Shown here piece after piece: positions 52,851-60,600 of a DNA stretch of 64,000 nt. The stretch spans positions 434,001 to 498,000 of the forward strand of contig NZ_JAGIOH010000001.1 in assembly GCF_017876625.1 (NCBI RefSeq). The letters are read 5' to 3'. The translations under genes were made by a program, and so were the position numbers. The first letter of the stretch is position 1, and each line of letters starts with the position of its first letter. The notes beneath the pieces are model-generated. The model saw only the letters and a program-made list of their open reading frames with translations. It did not search any database and was not told the DNA's origin. The DNA comes from Streptomyces syringium (GTDB taxonomy: Bacteria; Actinomycetota; Actinomycetes; Streptomycetales; Streptomycetaceae).

Positions 52851-53142
52851 CCTGGCGCTCGCCGCGACACTGCTGGAGCAGGGCCACCCCACGACGGTCT
52901 GGAACCGCACTCCGGAGAAGGCCGACGGCCTCGTCGTCCAGGGCGCGCGCCGGGCGGCGACGATCGCCGACGCCGTTGCCGCGAGCCCGGTGACCGTCCG
53001 CACCAGCGTGGAAAGGAACGTCAGCTCCGACCAGCCGGAGCTGATGAAAGCCCTCGCCGAGCGGGCGATCGCCGAGGGCCACGGCGGACAGAACTACCTT
53101 GCCGTGTTCGAGCTGCTCAAGAAGCCGACGCCCTCGTCATGA
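52846..53142 (+). pseudogene. Imine-reductase/6PGDH-like oxidoreductase remnant with internal deletion
   Basis: [51 protein letters not shown] is the start of an NAD(P)-binding Rossmann domain as found in the 6-phosphogluconate dehydrogenase/imine reductase family, but the first strand (GLGxM before MGL) is cut off. After about residue 55 the sequence jumps to SSDQPELMKALAERAIAEGHGGQNYLAVFELLKKP, the C-terminal helix normally about 230 residues later. The frame is kept across the internal deletion. The gene ends inside the 3' end of the convergent methyltransferase gene. It is the beheaded divergent partner of the MerR remnant. Confidence 0.85.
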
Positions 53143-53868
53143 CGCGCGCAGGACCAGGCAGACGAATCCCAGGGTGTCCCGGTAGACGCGCAGCCACTCG
53201 GAGCGGTGGGTCGTGGCCGCCGCGAGCGCTTGGGCGCTCCCCGGATCGTCGGGGTGGTCCAGCGCCCACGCGGACAGGGACCCCGTCCATGCCCATTCGT
53301 AGGCGTCCAGCTCCTGGCGGGTGCTGACGTGTCCCTGTACGGGGGTCCACCCGTCGGCGATGACGCGGGCCACCGTGGTCGCCAGGTCGTCGAACTCCCC
53401 GAGCATGTCGACGGCCTCCTGGGAGGGCTCGCGCTCCCAGAAGCCATCACCGACCAGGACGCGCCCGCCGGGAGCCAGATGCTTGCGCGCGGCCGCGAGG
53501 GTGGGCAGCAGCCCACCGAAGGCATGCGTGGACCCCACGCAGAGCACCAGGTCGAACGAGTGCGGGGAGGTGAAGTCCGCGGCGTCCTGGCGGTGGAGTG
53601 CGAGCCGGTCCTGGACGCCGAGCTCGGCCGCGGCCTCGTGGGCGTGCGTCAGGGACGCCTCGGATATGTCCACACCCTCGGCCCGCAGCCGCGGGTGGGC
53701 GGCCAGGGCGCGCAGGAGCCATTCCCCGCCGCCGCAGCCGAGGTCGAGGACGCGCTCGTCGCCGCGGGGGATGCCGTGGTCCAGCAGTTCGCGGACCGAA
53801 GTGTCGTCGAGCGGCGCCGCGATCGGATGGTCGGCGTGCGCGAGCCTGGAGATCATTTCACGTTTCAC
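53137..53868 (-). CDS. Class I SAM-dependent methyltransferase
   Basis: A 243-residue methyltransferase with VLDLGCGGGEWLLRALAA (motif I, about 40-57), GVDISEASLTHAHEAAAELG (post I), FDLVLCVGSTHAFGG (motif II region) and LAPGGRVLVGDGFWERE (motif III). The overall pattern matches SAM methyltransferases often annotated as UbiE/Methyltransf_25 types acting on small molecules. The 3' end overlaps the imine-reductase remnant by 6 bases. No operon partner is present, and the substrate is unknown. Confidence 0.9.
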   Translation of the reverse strand: MKREMISRLAHADHPIAAPLDDTSVRELLDHGIPRGDERVLDLGCGGGEWLLRALAAHPRLRAEGVDISEASLTHAHEAAAELGVQDRLALHRQDAADFTSPHSFDLVLCVGSTHAFGGLLPTLAAARKHLAPGGRVLVGDGFWEREPSQEAVDMLGEFDDLATTVARVIADGWTPVQGHVSTRQELDAYEWAWTGSLSAWALDHPDDPGSAQALAAATTHRSEWLRVYRDTLGFVCLVLRAS

Positions 53869-54059
53869 CGGCGCAGTCTGACAGCGGCAGACCGCGCGCG
53901 CACCTGCTTTTCCGCCGCCGAGCGGGACGCCCCGCCGCGGCTCCGTCGGCGGGATTCACGCGATCGCACGCCCCGGCTGCCGGTCGTGTGATCGTTGCGT
54001 GTGATAGCAAAGGAATCGGTGGAAAACGCCCCTGAAGCACCACGGAGAGAGGAGTCGGC

Positions 54060-54137
54060 ATGTCCTCGAAGCGTCGCCGTAAGAAGAAGGCACGTCGTAA
54101 GCACGCAGCCAACCACGGTCGACGGCCTCAGTGCTGA
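54060..54137 (+). CDS. bL37-like ribosomal small protein (25 aa)
   Basis: A 25-residue, extremely basic peptide, MSSKRRRKKKARRKHAANHG followed by RRPQC. It closely resembles mycobacterial bL37 (from memory MAKRGRKKRDRKYSKANHGK-type, also ending in an ANHGKRP motif), a short protein that sits in the large ribosomal subunit. The ATG follows GAGAGAGGAGTCGGC, a good ribosome site, and a strong hairpin follows 28 bases after the stop, so this is a complete tiny gene. The C-terminal Cys is not in the mycobacterial protein I recall, so it may be a paralogue. Confidence 0.78.
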   Translation: MSSKRRRKKKARRKHAANHGRRPQC

Positions 54138-54165
54138 GACGGGCCCGGAACGGCTGGATGCACGC

Positions 54166-54189
54166 GGGGCGGCCCCTTGGGGCCGCCCC
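54166..54189 (+). terminator. Terminator of the bL37-like gene
   Basis: 11-bp perfect stem GGGGCGGCCCC/GGGGCCGCCCC with a TT loop, directly before the SLT repeat copy B. Confidence 0.8.
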
Positions 54190-54222
54190 GTCGTGTGCCG
54201 GACGGTACGTGTCCGGCTGCTC

Positions 54223-54514
54223 ACGTGGTGTGTGGGGGTGGGGGGTAGGGTGTGAGGCCGCTCATGGGACCCAGATCACTTACGAACCCGGGTAGTGGAC
54301 TCCAGATTCGGACATTTGGGTGTGAAGTGGGGTGATGGGTGGGGTGTGCGGGGGTGTGCTGTTCCGGGGTGGGGTAGTAGGTCACACCTTTGCCAGCGGC
54401 TTTTCGGGCCGCTAACAATTGCCGAGTCGCATGGCGCCGTCGATCGAGACACGGCGCTTTCTTCGCGCCGATCCGGCCAGTGCGACTCACGCGATTGGAA
54501 GAGGTTCAGCCAGC
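54223..54514 (+). promoter_or_regulatory. Structured 5' leader and promoter region of SLT gene copy B
   Basis: Same leader as copy A: AGCGGC/GCCGCT hairpin at 54395-54413, and the long stem GAGTCGCA (54424-54431) with TGCGACTC (54481-54488), extended by TGGC/GCCA. The promoter is probably within the G/T-rich 54223-54390 stretch; no consensus was recognised. Confidence 0.6.
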
Positions 54515-55228
54515 ATGCGCTCCACCACCACCGGTACCGCCCGTCTGACCAAGGCCCACAAGCTCACCGCCGCCGGCATCACCGTCGCCATGGGCGCCGC
54601 AGCCGTCGCCATGGCCGTCACCCCCGGCCAGAGCGCCGAGACCCCCTCCATCGCCGTGAAGCCCGTCGCCTGGACCACCACCGACCTCGGCGCCCACCAC
54701 CACATCGGCAACCAGTCCGACAAGGCCGCACAGCAGGCCAAGACCGACGCCGCTGAGGCGAAGAAGAAGGCCGACGCCGCCGCGAAGGCCAAGGCCGACA
54801 AGGACCGCGCCGAGAAGCAGGCCGCCAGCCGCTCCCAGGCCCGCACCCCCGTCAAGCCCGCCGCCCCCGCCAAGCCGGCTCCCGCGGCTCCGGTGAAGAA
54901 GGCGTATGCCGACAATCTCGACGGGTGGATCAAGGAGTCCCTGGACATCCTGAAGTCCAAGAACATCCCCGCCAGCTACGAGGGCATCAAGCGCAACGTG
55001 ATGCGCGAGTCGACCGGCAACCCCCGCGCGATCAACGACTGGGACATCAACGCCGCCAACGGCGTCCCCTCCAAGGGCCTGCTCCAGATCATCGACCCCA
55101 CCTTCAAGGCCTACCACGTCGAGGGCACCTCCTGGGACCCCTACGACCCCGTCGCCAACATCACCGCCTCCTGCAACTACGCCGCCGACAAGTACGGCTC
55201 CATGGACAACGTCAACTCCGCCTACTGA
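54515..55228 (+). CDS. Secreted SLT-domain murein transglycosylase, copy B
   Basis: A 237-residue protein, near-identical to copy A: signal peptide, Ala/Lys-rich coiled-coil-like segment, Pro/Ala/Lys linker (here shorter, PAAPAKPAPAAPVKKAY) and the C-terminal SLT lysozyme-like domain with the catalytic Glu in NVMRESTGNP. Only the linker differs, by four residues. Keeping two functional, almost identical genes in opposite orientation suggests recent duplication or ongoing gene conversion. Both copies keep their own leader and terminator, so both should be expressed. Confidence 0.92.
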   Translation: MRSTTTGTARLTKAHKLTAAGITVAMGAAAVAMAVTPGQSAETPSIAVKPVAWTTTDLGAHHHIGNQSDKAAQQAKTDAAEAKKKADAAAKAKADKDRAEKQAASRSQARTPVKPAAPAKPAPAAPVKKAYADNLDGWIKESLDILKSKNIPASYEGIKRNVMRESTGNPRAINDWDINAANGVPSKGLLQIIDPTFKAYHVEGTSWDPYDPVANITASCNYAADKYGSMDNVNSAY

Positions 55229-55257
55229 GCGAGCCGACACCGGAGCCCACACCCGCA

Positions 55258-55303
55258 CGCCGAAGGGCGGCAGCACCCCACCCGGTGCCGCCGCCCTTCG
55301 GCG
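55258..55303 (+). terminator. Terminator of SLT gene copy B
   Basis: 14-bp perfect stem identical to that behind copy A. Only about 19 bases separate it from the convergent alginate-lyase-like gene, so it may serve both. Confidence 0.85.
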
Positions 55304-55321
55304 TATCGAGACAGGCCGGAC

Positions 55322-56551
55322 TCAGCGGTTCTTCGCGTGGGTCAGGGCTTCCCAGGCGACGAAGAGGTCGTCCGTTCCCTCGTCCCGCAGTCGCTGGGCG
55401 ACCCGCTGGGCCTGGGGCATCGCGATGCCCCGCCGGTTGCGGAAGTGGTTGAGGGCCACCTCGGTGTCCGGCCCCATGTCGAGGTCCAGATTCCCGCCGC
55501 ACAGCCAATGCGGCACGTCGGCGCCCAGTTGGTACCGGGCGTGAAGGGTGAGCGCCGCCCGCATCCGCTTGCCGGCCTCGCCGTAGAGGTCGAGGCCCTG
55601 GTGCCAGGCGGTCTCCGCGATATGGGCGGTGGCCGCGAGGGAGTAGCCGATGTGCGTGAAGTTCCGGCACGTCTCCTGGCCGAGGCCGTTGACGAACCTC
55701 CGCTGCCCGAACCAGTACTCCCTGATCCTGTCGGGGGTTCTGATGTGGCCGCCCGGCGGGCGCTTGGGCAGGGGTCCGTCGGACTTGAGGTAGAAGTAGG
55801 CCGGGACGCGGGCCCGGAATCTGCGCACGGCCCTGTTGAAGCCGCGCCGGTCGTCGAGGAACACGGAGATCCCCATGGCGGCGTCCGTCATGGCCAGGTC
55901 CCAGTTCCCGTTGTAGTCCGGTGCGGTGACCGTCACCTCGCGGAGGTAGACCGTGCGCAGCATCCCGGCGAACCGCCGCACCCGGTGTCGCGGCCAGCCG
56001 CCGTAGGTGTGCCGCATGATCTCCGCGGCCCGCGCCCAGGAGCTGCCGGCCCATGCCGCCTGCAGGCCGGCATTGCCCTCGGTGTGGTCCCGGAGCACGG
56101 CGGACCAGGCGTCCATGATCTGCACGGCCTTGCGGGCGTGCGCGCGGTCCCGGGTGATGTACCAGAGGAGCGCCTGGGTGTAGGCGGCGATCGCGTCCTG
56201 CCGTTCTTCGACGCACCCGTAACCGGGCCGGTCGTCCGGCGGGCACTCCACGACCCGGACGGGCGTCGCGTGGTAGCCGAGCGATCCGTATCTGCTGTGG
56301 CGCATCGCGGCGAACGACGACCGCCACTCACGGCCCTTGACTCGTTTGCGGAGGCGGTCGAGCTGAGCCTTGCTCACCAGCACTCCAGGATGCTTGAATC
56401 CGCGCGCGGACGCGGATGGGCGCGCCACCGGCTCCGTCGGGCCGGCGGCGTCCGCCAGTGAGACCGGTGACGTCAATGTAGCGAGCAGAGCGACCGTCAG
56501 AGCCGTAAGGCGAAGCAACAGCCTGATGCCGTTGCTGCGTGGTCGGGACAC
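55322..56551 (-). CDS. Secreted alginate-lyase-domain protein
   Basis: A 409-residue exported protein. The GTG at 56551 (GGAGG 7 bases upstream) starts a signal peptide (RLLLRLTALTVALLATLTS, cleavage near ADAAG). The mature part is helix-rich and has the alginate lyase (PL5-like, alpha/alpha toroid) signature: HPGVLVSKAQLDRLRKRV at the start, AAYTQALLWYITRDRAHARKAVQIMDAWS, APDYNGNWDLAMTDAAMGISVFLDD (the conserved NxxNW-type active-site helix) and RNFTHIGYSLAATAHIAETAWHQG. Members act on uronate polysaccharides, but many Streptomyces homologues have no known substrate. It is convergent with SLT gene copy B. Confidence 0.87.
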   Translation of the reverse strand: MSRPRSNGIRLLLRLTALTVALLATLTSPVSLADAAGPTEPVARPSASARGFKHPGVLVSKAQLDRLRKRVKGREWRSSFAAMRHSRYGSLGYHATPVRVVECPPDDRPGYGCVEERQDAIAAYTQALLWYITRDRAHARKAVQIMDAWSAVLRDHTEGNAGLQAAWAGSSWARAAEIMRHTYGGWPRHRVRRFAGMLRTVYLREVTVTAPDYNGNWDLAMTDAAMGISVFLDDRRGFNRAVRRFRARVPAYFYLKSDGPLPKRPPGGHIRTPDRIREYWFGQRRFVNGLGQETCRNFTHIGYSLAATAHIAETAWHQGLDLYGEAGKRMRAALTLHARYQLGADVPHWLCGGNLDLDMGPDTEVALNHFRNRRGIAMPQAQRVAQRLRDEGTDDLFVAWEALTHAKNR

Positions 56552-56717
56552 AGCACACCTCCAAGTCGGTGCTGCAAGCCTCACTCCCCCATGGGCCCGG
56601 GCGCTGTGTGGAATACGCCAATGGGAGACCGGAGCGGGGTGCCACGCCCACGTTCGGACGCGTGCCGCCCACTCGCCGTCGGCTCGTCTAGTTTCGTTCG
56701 CGACTGGAGGCACAGCC

Positions 56718-58046
56718 ATGCCCAAGAGCCGTCAGGACATCAACGAACTGAGTGCGGGTCAGCTGAGCGACTACATCCACGCGGTCGACATCCTGCGTGC
56801 GCGCTCGGCGGCGGACCCCGACGATCCGGCCGGATACGACTTCCAGGCCGCGCTGCACAACGATGTCTTCGTCGGCCCGTGCGAGCACGGGAGCGACTTG
56901 TTCCTGCCGTGGCACCGCGCGCACCTGCACTACTTCGAGAAGCTTCTGCAGGGAACGGACCCGCCCAGGACCGCGAACGTCACGGTGCCCTATTGGGACT
57001 GGATCCACGCCCAGCCGGCCGGGAAGTTCCCGGCCGCTTTCGACCTGCCCGGACTGTCCTCACCGGGGCGCAGCCTCTCCCCGACGCCCCTGCCACCGGA
57101 CACGCTCGAGATCGTGACGACCGAGACGGACCCGGGCGAGTTCGGCGGGTACCCGGAGGCACACCCGGGCGGGGACTACGGCCGGCTCGAGCTGGGCCCC
57201 CACAATTACATGCACCCCGAGTTCATCGGTGGCCTGATGGCCGAACCCGGCACGGCGGCCCAGGACCCGATCTACTTCAGCTTCCACTGCTTCATCGACC
57301 TGCTGTGGGCGGAGTGGCAACGGCGCAACGGCTCACCGCCCCTTTCCTCACCGGACCACGATCTGCGCGGGTTCCTGGACCAGCCCAGGCACCAGGTCGC
57401 GGACTTCCACAGCACACTGGACCTGGACTACGCGTATGCGTACACCGACCAGCTCCACACGGTCTTCGGGGTGCCCGTGCCGCCGCCGTCGCCACCTCGT
57501 GAGCTGATGATGACGCAGCCGCTGGAAGCGGTGTCCGAGGCCGACTTCACAACGGAGTTGCGGGAGAAGGCCCGGGTGCAGTTCCGTCTCACGGCCCCGC
57601 CCGACCGGGGCAGGCGGGTGGTCGTGAGGCTGGACGAGCTGAAGGTGCCGGTGACCGGAAGCTACATGCTGCGGGCCTTCGTCCATCCGGCCGACGTGGA
57701 GTTCCGGCGGGACGACGAGGCGTTCGCGCGGAGTTACGGCGTCGGCTACGTGTCGATGTGGCGGGCGCACGATGCCTCCCACGGCGGTGGGCACGGCACC
57801 CCGCACGGACCGCACGGAGGCCATGGCCACCACGGAGGTCATGGGCCGCCGGCCCACCACCCGACCGCCGGCACCGCGCGCTTCGACGTGACGGCGGTGC
57901 TGGCCTCGGCGACGGCGGCGCCCGGGGACCATGTGCTGACGCTCCAGTACCTCCCCTCCCCCACGCCCACGGGCGAAGCCCAGGAACCGGCGGAACTCGT
58001 CGCGGAGGTCGCGTTGAGGGACGTGTTGATGGAGGTGTACGACTGA
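56718..58046 (+). CDS. Tyrosinase/polyphenol oxidase-type copper enzyme with a His-rich insertion
   Basis: A 442-residue type-3 copper oxidase. CuA ligands are His47 (ALHND), His57 (CEHGSD) and His66 (FLPWHRAHL); CuB ligands are His162 and His166 (GPHNYMHPEF) and His190 (YFSFHCFIDLLW). Cys55 two residues before His57 could form the Cys-His thioether bridge seen in many polyphenol oxidases. A C-terminal beta domain (about 270-442), like the lid domain of plant and some bacterial enzymes, is interrupted by a His/Gly-rich loop at 351-381 with 11 histidines. Unlike Streptomyces MelC2, no MelC1 copper chaperone is encoded; the coupled downstream gene takes that position. The ATG follows CTGGAGG. 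Confidence 0.9.
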   Translation: MPKSRQDINELSAGQLSDYIHAVDILRARSAADPDDPAGYDFQAALHNDVFVGPCEHGSDLFLPWHRAHLHYFEKLLQGTDPPRTANVTVPYWDWIHAQPAGKFPAAFDLPGLSSPGRSLSPTPLPPDTLEIVTTETDPGEFGGYPEAHPGGDYGRLELGPHNYMHPEFIGGLMAEPGTAAQDPIYFSFHCFIDLLWAEWQRRNGSPPLSSPDHDLRGFLDQPRHQVADFHSTLDLDYAYAYTDQLHTVFGVPVPPPSPPRELMMTQPLEAVSEADFTTELREKARVQFRLTAPPDRGRRVVVRLDELKVPVTGSYMLRAFVHPADVEFRRDDEAFARSYGVGYVSMWRAHDASHGGGHGTPHGPHGGHGHHGGHGPPAHHPTAGTARFDVTAVLASATAAPGDHVLTLQYLPSPTPTGEAQEPAELVAEVALRDVLMEVYD

Positions 58047-58047
58047 C

Positions 58048-58548
58048 ATGCGCACGCCCGTCTTCGAGCTGCACATCCAGCCCATGTTCCGGGCGACGGA
58101 CCGCGAGCACATGGCCTTCGCGTTCGACCTCTGGGACTACGACGCGGTCGTCTCGCAGGCCGACGACATCCTCGCCCGTCTGGAGAGCGACATGCCGCCG
58201 GTCGCCGGCGGCGGGCCGTGGCCCGACGAGTGGATCGAGCTCTTCCGACGCTGGAAGGACGGCGACCGCAAACGTCTGGAGCTGGGCACCGCGGACTACG
58301 CCTTCACCCGGACCGCCACCGCGGTGACCGTCACGGCTACCGGTACCTTCCCGGCAGCGGGCTACGAAGGCTGGCTGCAACTGACGGACGTATCGGAGAC
58401 GGCCAAGACGTACGTCCTGTACTTCGAACCGCCGGACACGCCCGTGACCGGCACCCCCGAGACGTTCACCGCCAAGGAGCGGTACCGCCCGGCCGACACC
58501 CGTTCGGTCTTCGTCCGCGACGCGGCAGGGGTACAGCAACTGCACTGA
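58048..58548 (+). CDS. Tyrosinase partner protein, unknown function
   Basis: A 166-residue soluble protein starting one base after the tyrosinase stop codon, so translation is almost certainly coupled. There is no signal peptide or membrane helix. Aromatic and acidic residues are evenly spread, with a beta-rich second half (TATGTFPAAGYEGWLQLTDVSE). I do not recognise the family. The position suggests an accessory role for the copper enzyme (folding, copper delivery or substrate binding), replacing the MelC1 caddie protein of classical Streptomyces tyrosinases. This is inference from gene order only. Confidence 0.78.
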   Translation: MRTPVFELHIQPMFRATDREHMAFAFDLWDYDAVVSQADDILARLESDMPPVAGGGPWPDEWIELFRRWKDGDRKRLELGTADYAFTRTATAVTVTATGTFPAAGYEGWLQLTDVSETAKTYVLYFEPPDTPVTGTPETFTAKERYRPADTRSVFVRDAAGVQQLH

Positions 58549-58552
58549 AGGG

Positions 58553-59776
58553 TCAGGGAGCAGGGGTGAAGACGAGCGAGGCGTTGTGACCGCCGAAGCC
58601 GAAGGAATTCGTCAGCGCCGCCTTCAGTCCTCCTCGCCGGGGCCCGCCCGTGACGATGTCGAGCTTCACCTTCGGGTCGAGGGAGTCGAGGTTCTGTGTG
58701 GCGGGGATGACGCCGTCACGGACCGCGAGGATCGCGGCGAGGGCGCCGATCGCTCCCGCCGCTCCGAAGAGGTGACCGGTCATGGACTTGGTCGCGGTGA
58801 CGGCCGGGTGGGTGCCGATGGCCTCGGTGATGGACTCGGCCTCGACGAGATCGCCCTGCGGCGTGGACGTCGCGTGGGCATGAACGTGCTCGATGTCGAG
58901 CGGGGACAGTCCCGCGGCGGTCAACGCCTGGCGTATGGCGCGGATTTGGCCGTCGGCGTGTGCGCCGGTGATGTGGTACGCGTCGGAGGTGACGCCGGCC
59001 CCGGCGAGTGTCGCGTGGGCGCGAGCCGCCCGGGCGGCGGCGAACTCGGCACGCTCCAGGACCACCACGGTGGATCCCTCGCCGATCACGAAGCCGTCGC
59101 GGTCGACGTCGAAGGGCCGGGATGCCCGCTGAGGCTCGTCATTGCGCCTCGAATGGGCCTTGGCCTGGGCGAACCCGGCGAGCGGCAGCGGGTGGACACA
59201 GGCTTCGGTGCCGCCTGCCACCACCACGTCGGCCCGGCCGAGCCGGATCAGGTCCATCCCCATCGCGATCGCCTCGGCCCCGGACGCGCAGGCACTGACG
59301 GGGGTGTGGGCACCGGCCCGGGCGCCGAGGTCGATACTGACCCACGCGGCGGGACCGTTCGCCATCAGCATCGGCACGGTGTGGGGGGACACGCGCCGCA
59401 CTCCGGAGGCCTCGAGAATGTCGTCCTGGCCCAGGAGGGTCAACGCGCCTCCCGTGCCCGTGCCGATGACGACGGCCAGCCGCTCCGGATCGACGTCGGG
59501 GCGGCCCGCGTCGGCCCATGCCTCACGGGCGGCGACGAGCGCGATCTGCTCACAGCGGTCCATGCGGCGGGCCTGCACCCGGTCCAGGACCTCCGTCGGT
59601 TCGGCCTTGAGCCTGCCCGCGATCCGCACGGGAAAGCCGTCCGCCCACTCCTCCGTTATCCGGCTGATCCCGGACTGCCCGGCCAGCATCGCCGACCAGG
59701 TCGAAGCGACATCCCCGCCGAGCGGAGTCGTGGCCCCCAGACCGGTGACCACCACATCGTTGGTGTCAGCGTTCAC
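58553..59776 (-). CDS. Stand-alone beta-ketoacyl-ACP synthase (FabF/KAS II-like)
   Basis: A 407-residue ketosynthase with the Cys-His-His triad: Cys163 (SACASGAEAI), His301 (HAHATSTPQGD) and His335 (MTGHLFGAAG), plus Lys330. GLGATTPLG, the gatekeeper region and NSFGFGGHNASLVF are typical of elongating FabF/KAS II enzymes. It condenses acyl-ACP with malonyl-ACP. No acyl carrier protein, ketoreductase or acyltransferase is adjacent, so it is an isolated paralogue of the housekeeping enzyme, as several Streptomyces carry. The start is the GTG at 59776 behind AAGGGGG. Two TTGTA-TACTA type motifs lie in its promoter. Confidence 0.93.
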   Translation of the reverse strand: MNADTNDVVVTGLGATTPLGGDVASTWSAMLAGQSGISRITEEWADGFPVRIAGRLKAEPTEVLDRVQARRMDRCEQIALVAAREAWADAGRPDVDPERLAVVIGTGTGGALTLLGQDDILEASGVRRVSPHTVPMLMANGPAAWVSIDLGARAGAHTPVSACASGAEAIAMGMDLIRLGRADVVVAGGTEACVHPLPLAGFAQAKAHSRRNDEPQRASRPFDVDRDGFVIGEGSTVVVLERAEFAAARAARAHATLAGAGVTSDAYHITGAHADGQIRAIRQALTAAGLSPLDIEHVHAHATSTPQGDLVEAESITEAIGTHPAVTATKSMTGHLFGAAGAIGALAAILAVRDGVIPATQNLDSLDPKVKLDIVTGGPRRGGLKAALTNSFGFGGHNASLVFTPAP

Positions 59777-59788
59777 GGATGAACCCCC

Positions 59789-59805
59789 TTGTAGTAGAGA
59801 TACAA
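59789..59805. promoter_or_regulatory. Palindrome next to the fabF-like ribosome site
   Basis: TTGTAGTAGAGATACAA (TTGTA/TACAA arms), immediately upstream of the ketosynthase ribosome binding site. A related site lies 125 bases upstream of it. The surrounding 302-base gap (59777-60078) holds no other gene. Confidence 0.45.
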
Positions 59806-59910
59806 CTCCCCGCTCGGACGATCGCGGGGAGGAATCGACTCATCGTCAACCCTGCCAGGGCTACCGAGGATGATCATGTGCGGTGATCCACGGAACTGGA
59901 CGAGGAAGTT

Positions 59911-59927
59911 TTGTAGTGTCCTACTAG
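59911..59927. promoter_or_regulatory. Second TTGTAGT-type site in the fabF-like promoter region
   Basis: TTGTAGTGTCCTACTAG with a GTAG-TGTC-CTAC core. It shares the TTGTA...TACTA pattern with the reverse complement of the first site, so one dimeric regulator could bind both. Confidence 0.4.
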
Positions 59928-60078
59928 TTTCAGAGGACGGCGCAGAAGAGCGACGGCTGCGAGATGCCGGGGAAAGTGAACCGAAATACGATGGTGCTGG
60001 CGAGTGAGCAGGAGGGCTGCCGCGCCCGGACGCGGGCAGGGACGGCGCGCTCCTGGAGCCGCCCTGGAGGTGTATGTG

Positions 60079-60537
60079 ATGAGTCACGACACGGGGGCGG
60101 ACGTCGATGAGCTGCTGACCATGTCACGGTCGGAACTCGACCGGCTGTTCCGCGCCAGTCCCCCCGGGGAGATACCTCGGGGAGAGGGGCGCGGCACGGT
60201 ACTGGTGGCACGCGGTGCGAAGCTGTCCAGGGCGGTGGCCGCGTCGGTACGTCTCCTCGCGTGGCAGGGGAAGGTCTTCGACCGCGACGGCGGCGGGCTG
60301 CGCAACAAGGTCACGCCCCTCGGCGTGCGGGCGATACGCGCGAAGGTCTACCGCGACTCGAGCCTGCTCGACGACGGCGAGTGCATCGTCCTGGACTACT
60401 CCCGCAGCTCTGTTCTCGCACACCGGATACGTGACGAGATCCGCCAGATCGGCCCCCACCGCTACCTGGGAATCGTCTACTGGGGGCGCCGCAGGATCCT
60501 CAATTTCTCCCTGCACTTCGCCGGTCCGCGTACCTGA
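60079..60537 (+). CDS. Unknown protein, first gene of the DyP/catalase-like operon
   Basis: A 152-residue soluble protein. The ATG at 60079 follows CTGGAGG. The N-terminal half has ELDRLFRASPPGEIPRGEGRGT and the C-terminal half a beta-rich segment, ECIVLDYSRSSVLAHRIRDEIRQIGPHRYLGIVYWGRRRILNFSLHF. This resembles the small calycin-like or DUF4334-type proteins in which a G-x-W/R-G strand and a YLG-V-W strand line a ligand pocket. No catalytic motif is seen. Its downstream neighbours are a membrane protein, a DyP peroxidase and a catalase-fold protein, so it probably binds heme, a lipid or an oxidised product. Confidence 0.72.
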   Translation: MSHDTGADVDELLTMSRSELDRLFRASPPGEIPRGEGRGTVLVARGAKLSRAVAASVRLLAWQGKVFDRDGGGLRNKVTPLGVRAIRAKVYRDSSLLDDGECIVLDYSRSSVLAHRIRDEIRQIGPHRYLGIVYWGRRRILNFSLHFAGPRT

Positions 60538-60600
60538 GACGTCCTGGCACACCACAGGCGACGACCCGTCAGCCGCGAGGCAGGGTGGGAGGTGCTGGAT

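Larger units (their letters stand above)
54223..55304. repeat. Inverted repeat copy B (1,082 bp) carrying a complete SLT hydrolase gene
   Basis: Reverse-complement counterpart of 8406-9499, 12 bases shorter because of one in-frame deletion in the Pro/Ala linker. Identity ends at ACGTGG on the left and at the last base of the terminator stem plus one T on the right. Confidence 0.95.

Noticed and set aside
54223..54514. c-di-AMP (ydaO) riboswitch upstream of the SLT genes
   Set aside because: Expected from the gene type, but the conserved core strings (GACGGGGGAACC-like and GGGGTGAA-like) are absent. Kept only as an unnamed structured leader.
60079..60537. Firm assignment to DUF4334/GXWXG family
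   Set aside because: Some strand patterns match, but the GxWxG motif itself is not present, so the family is left open.
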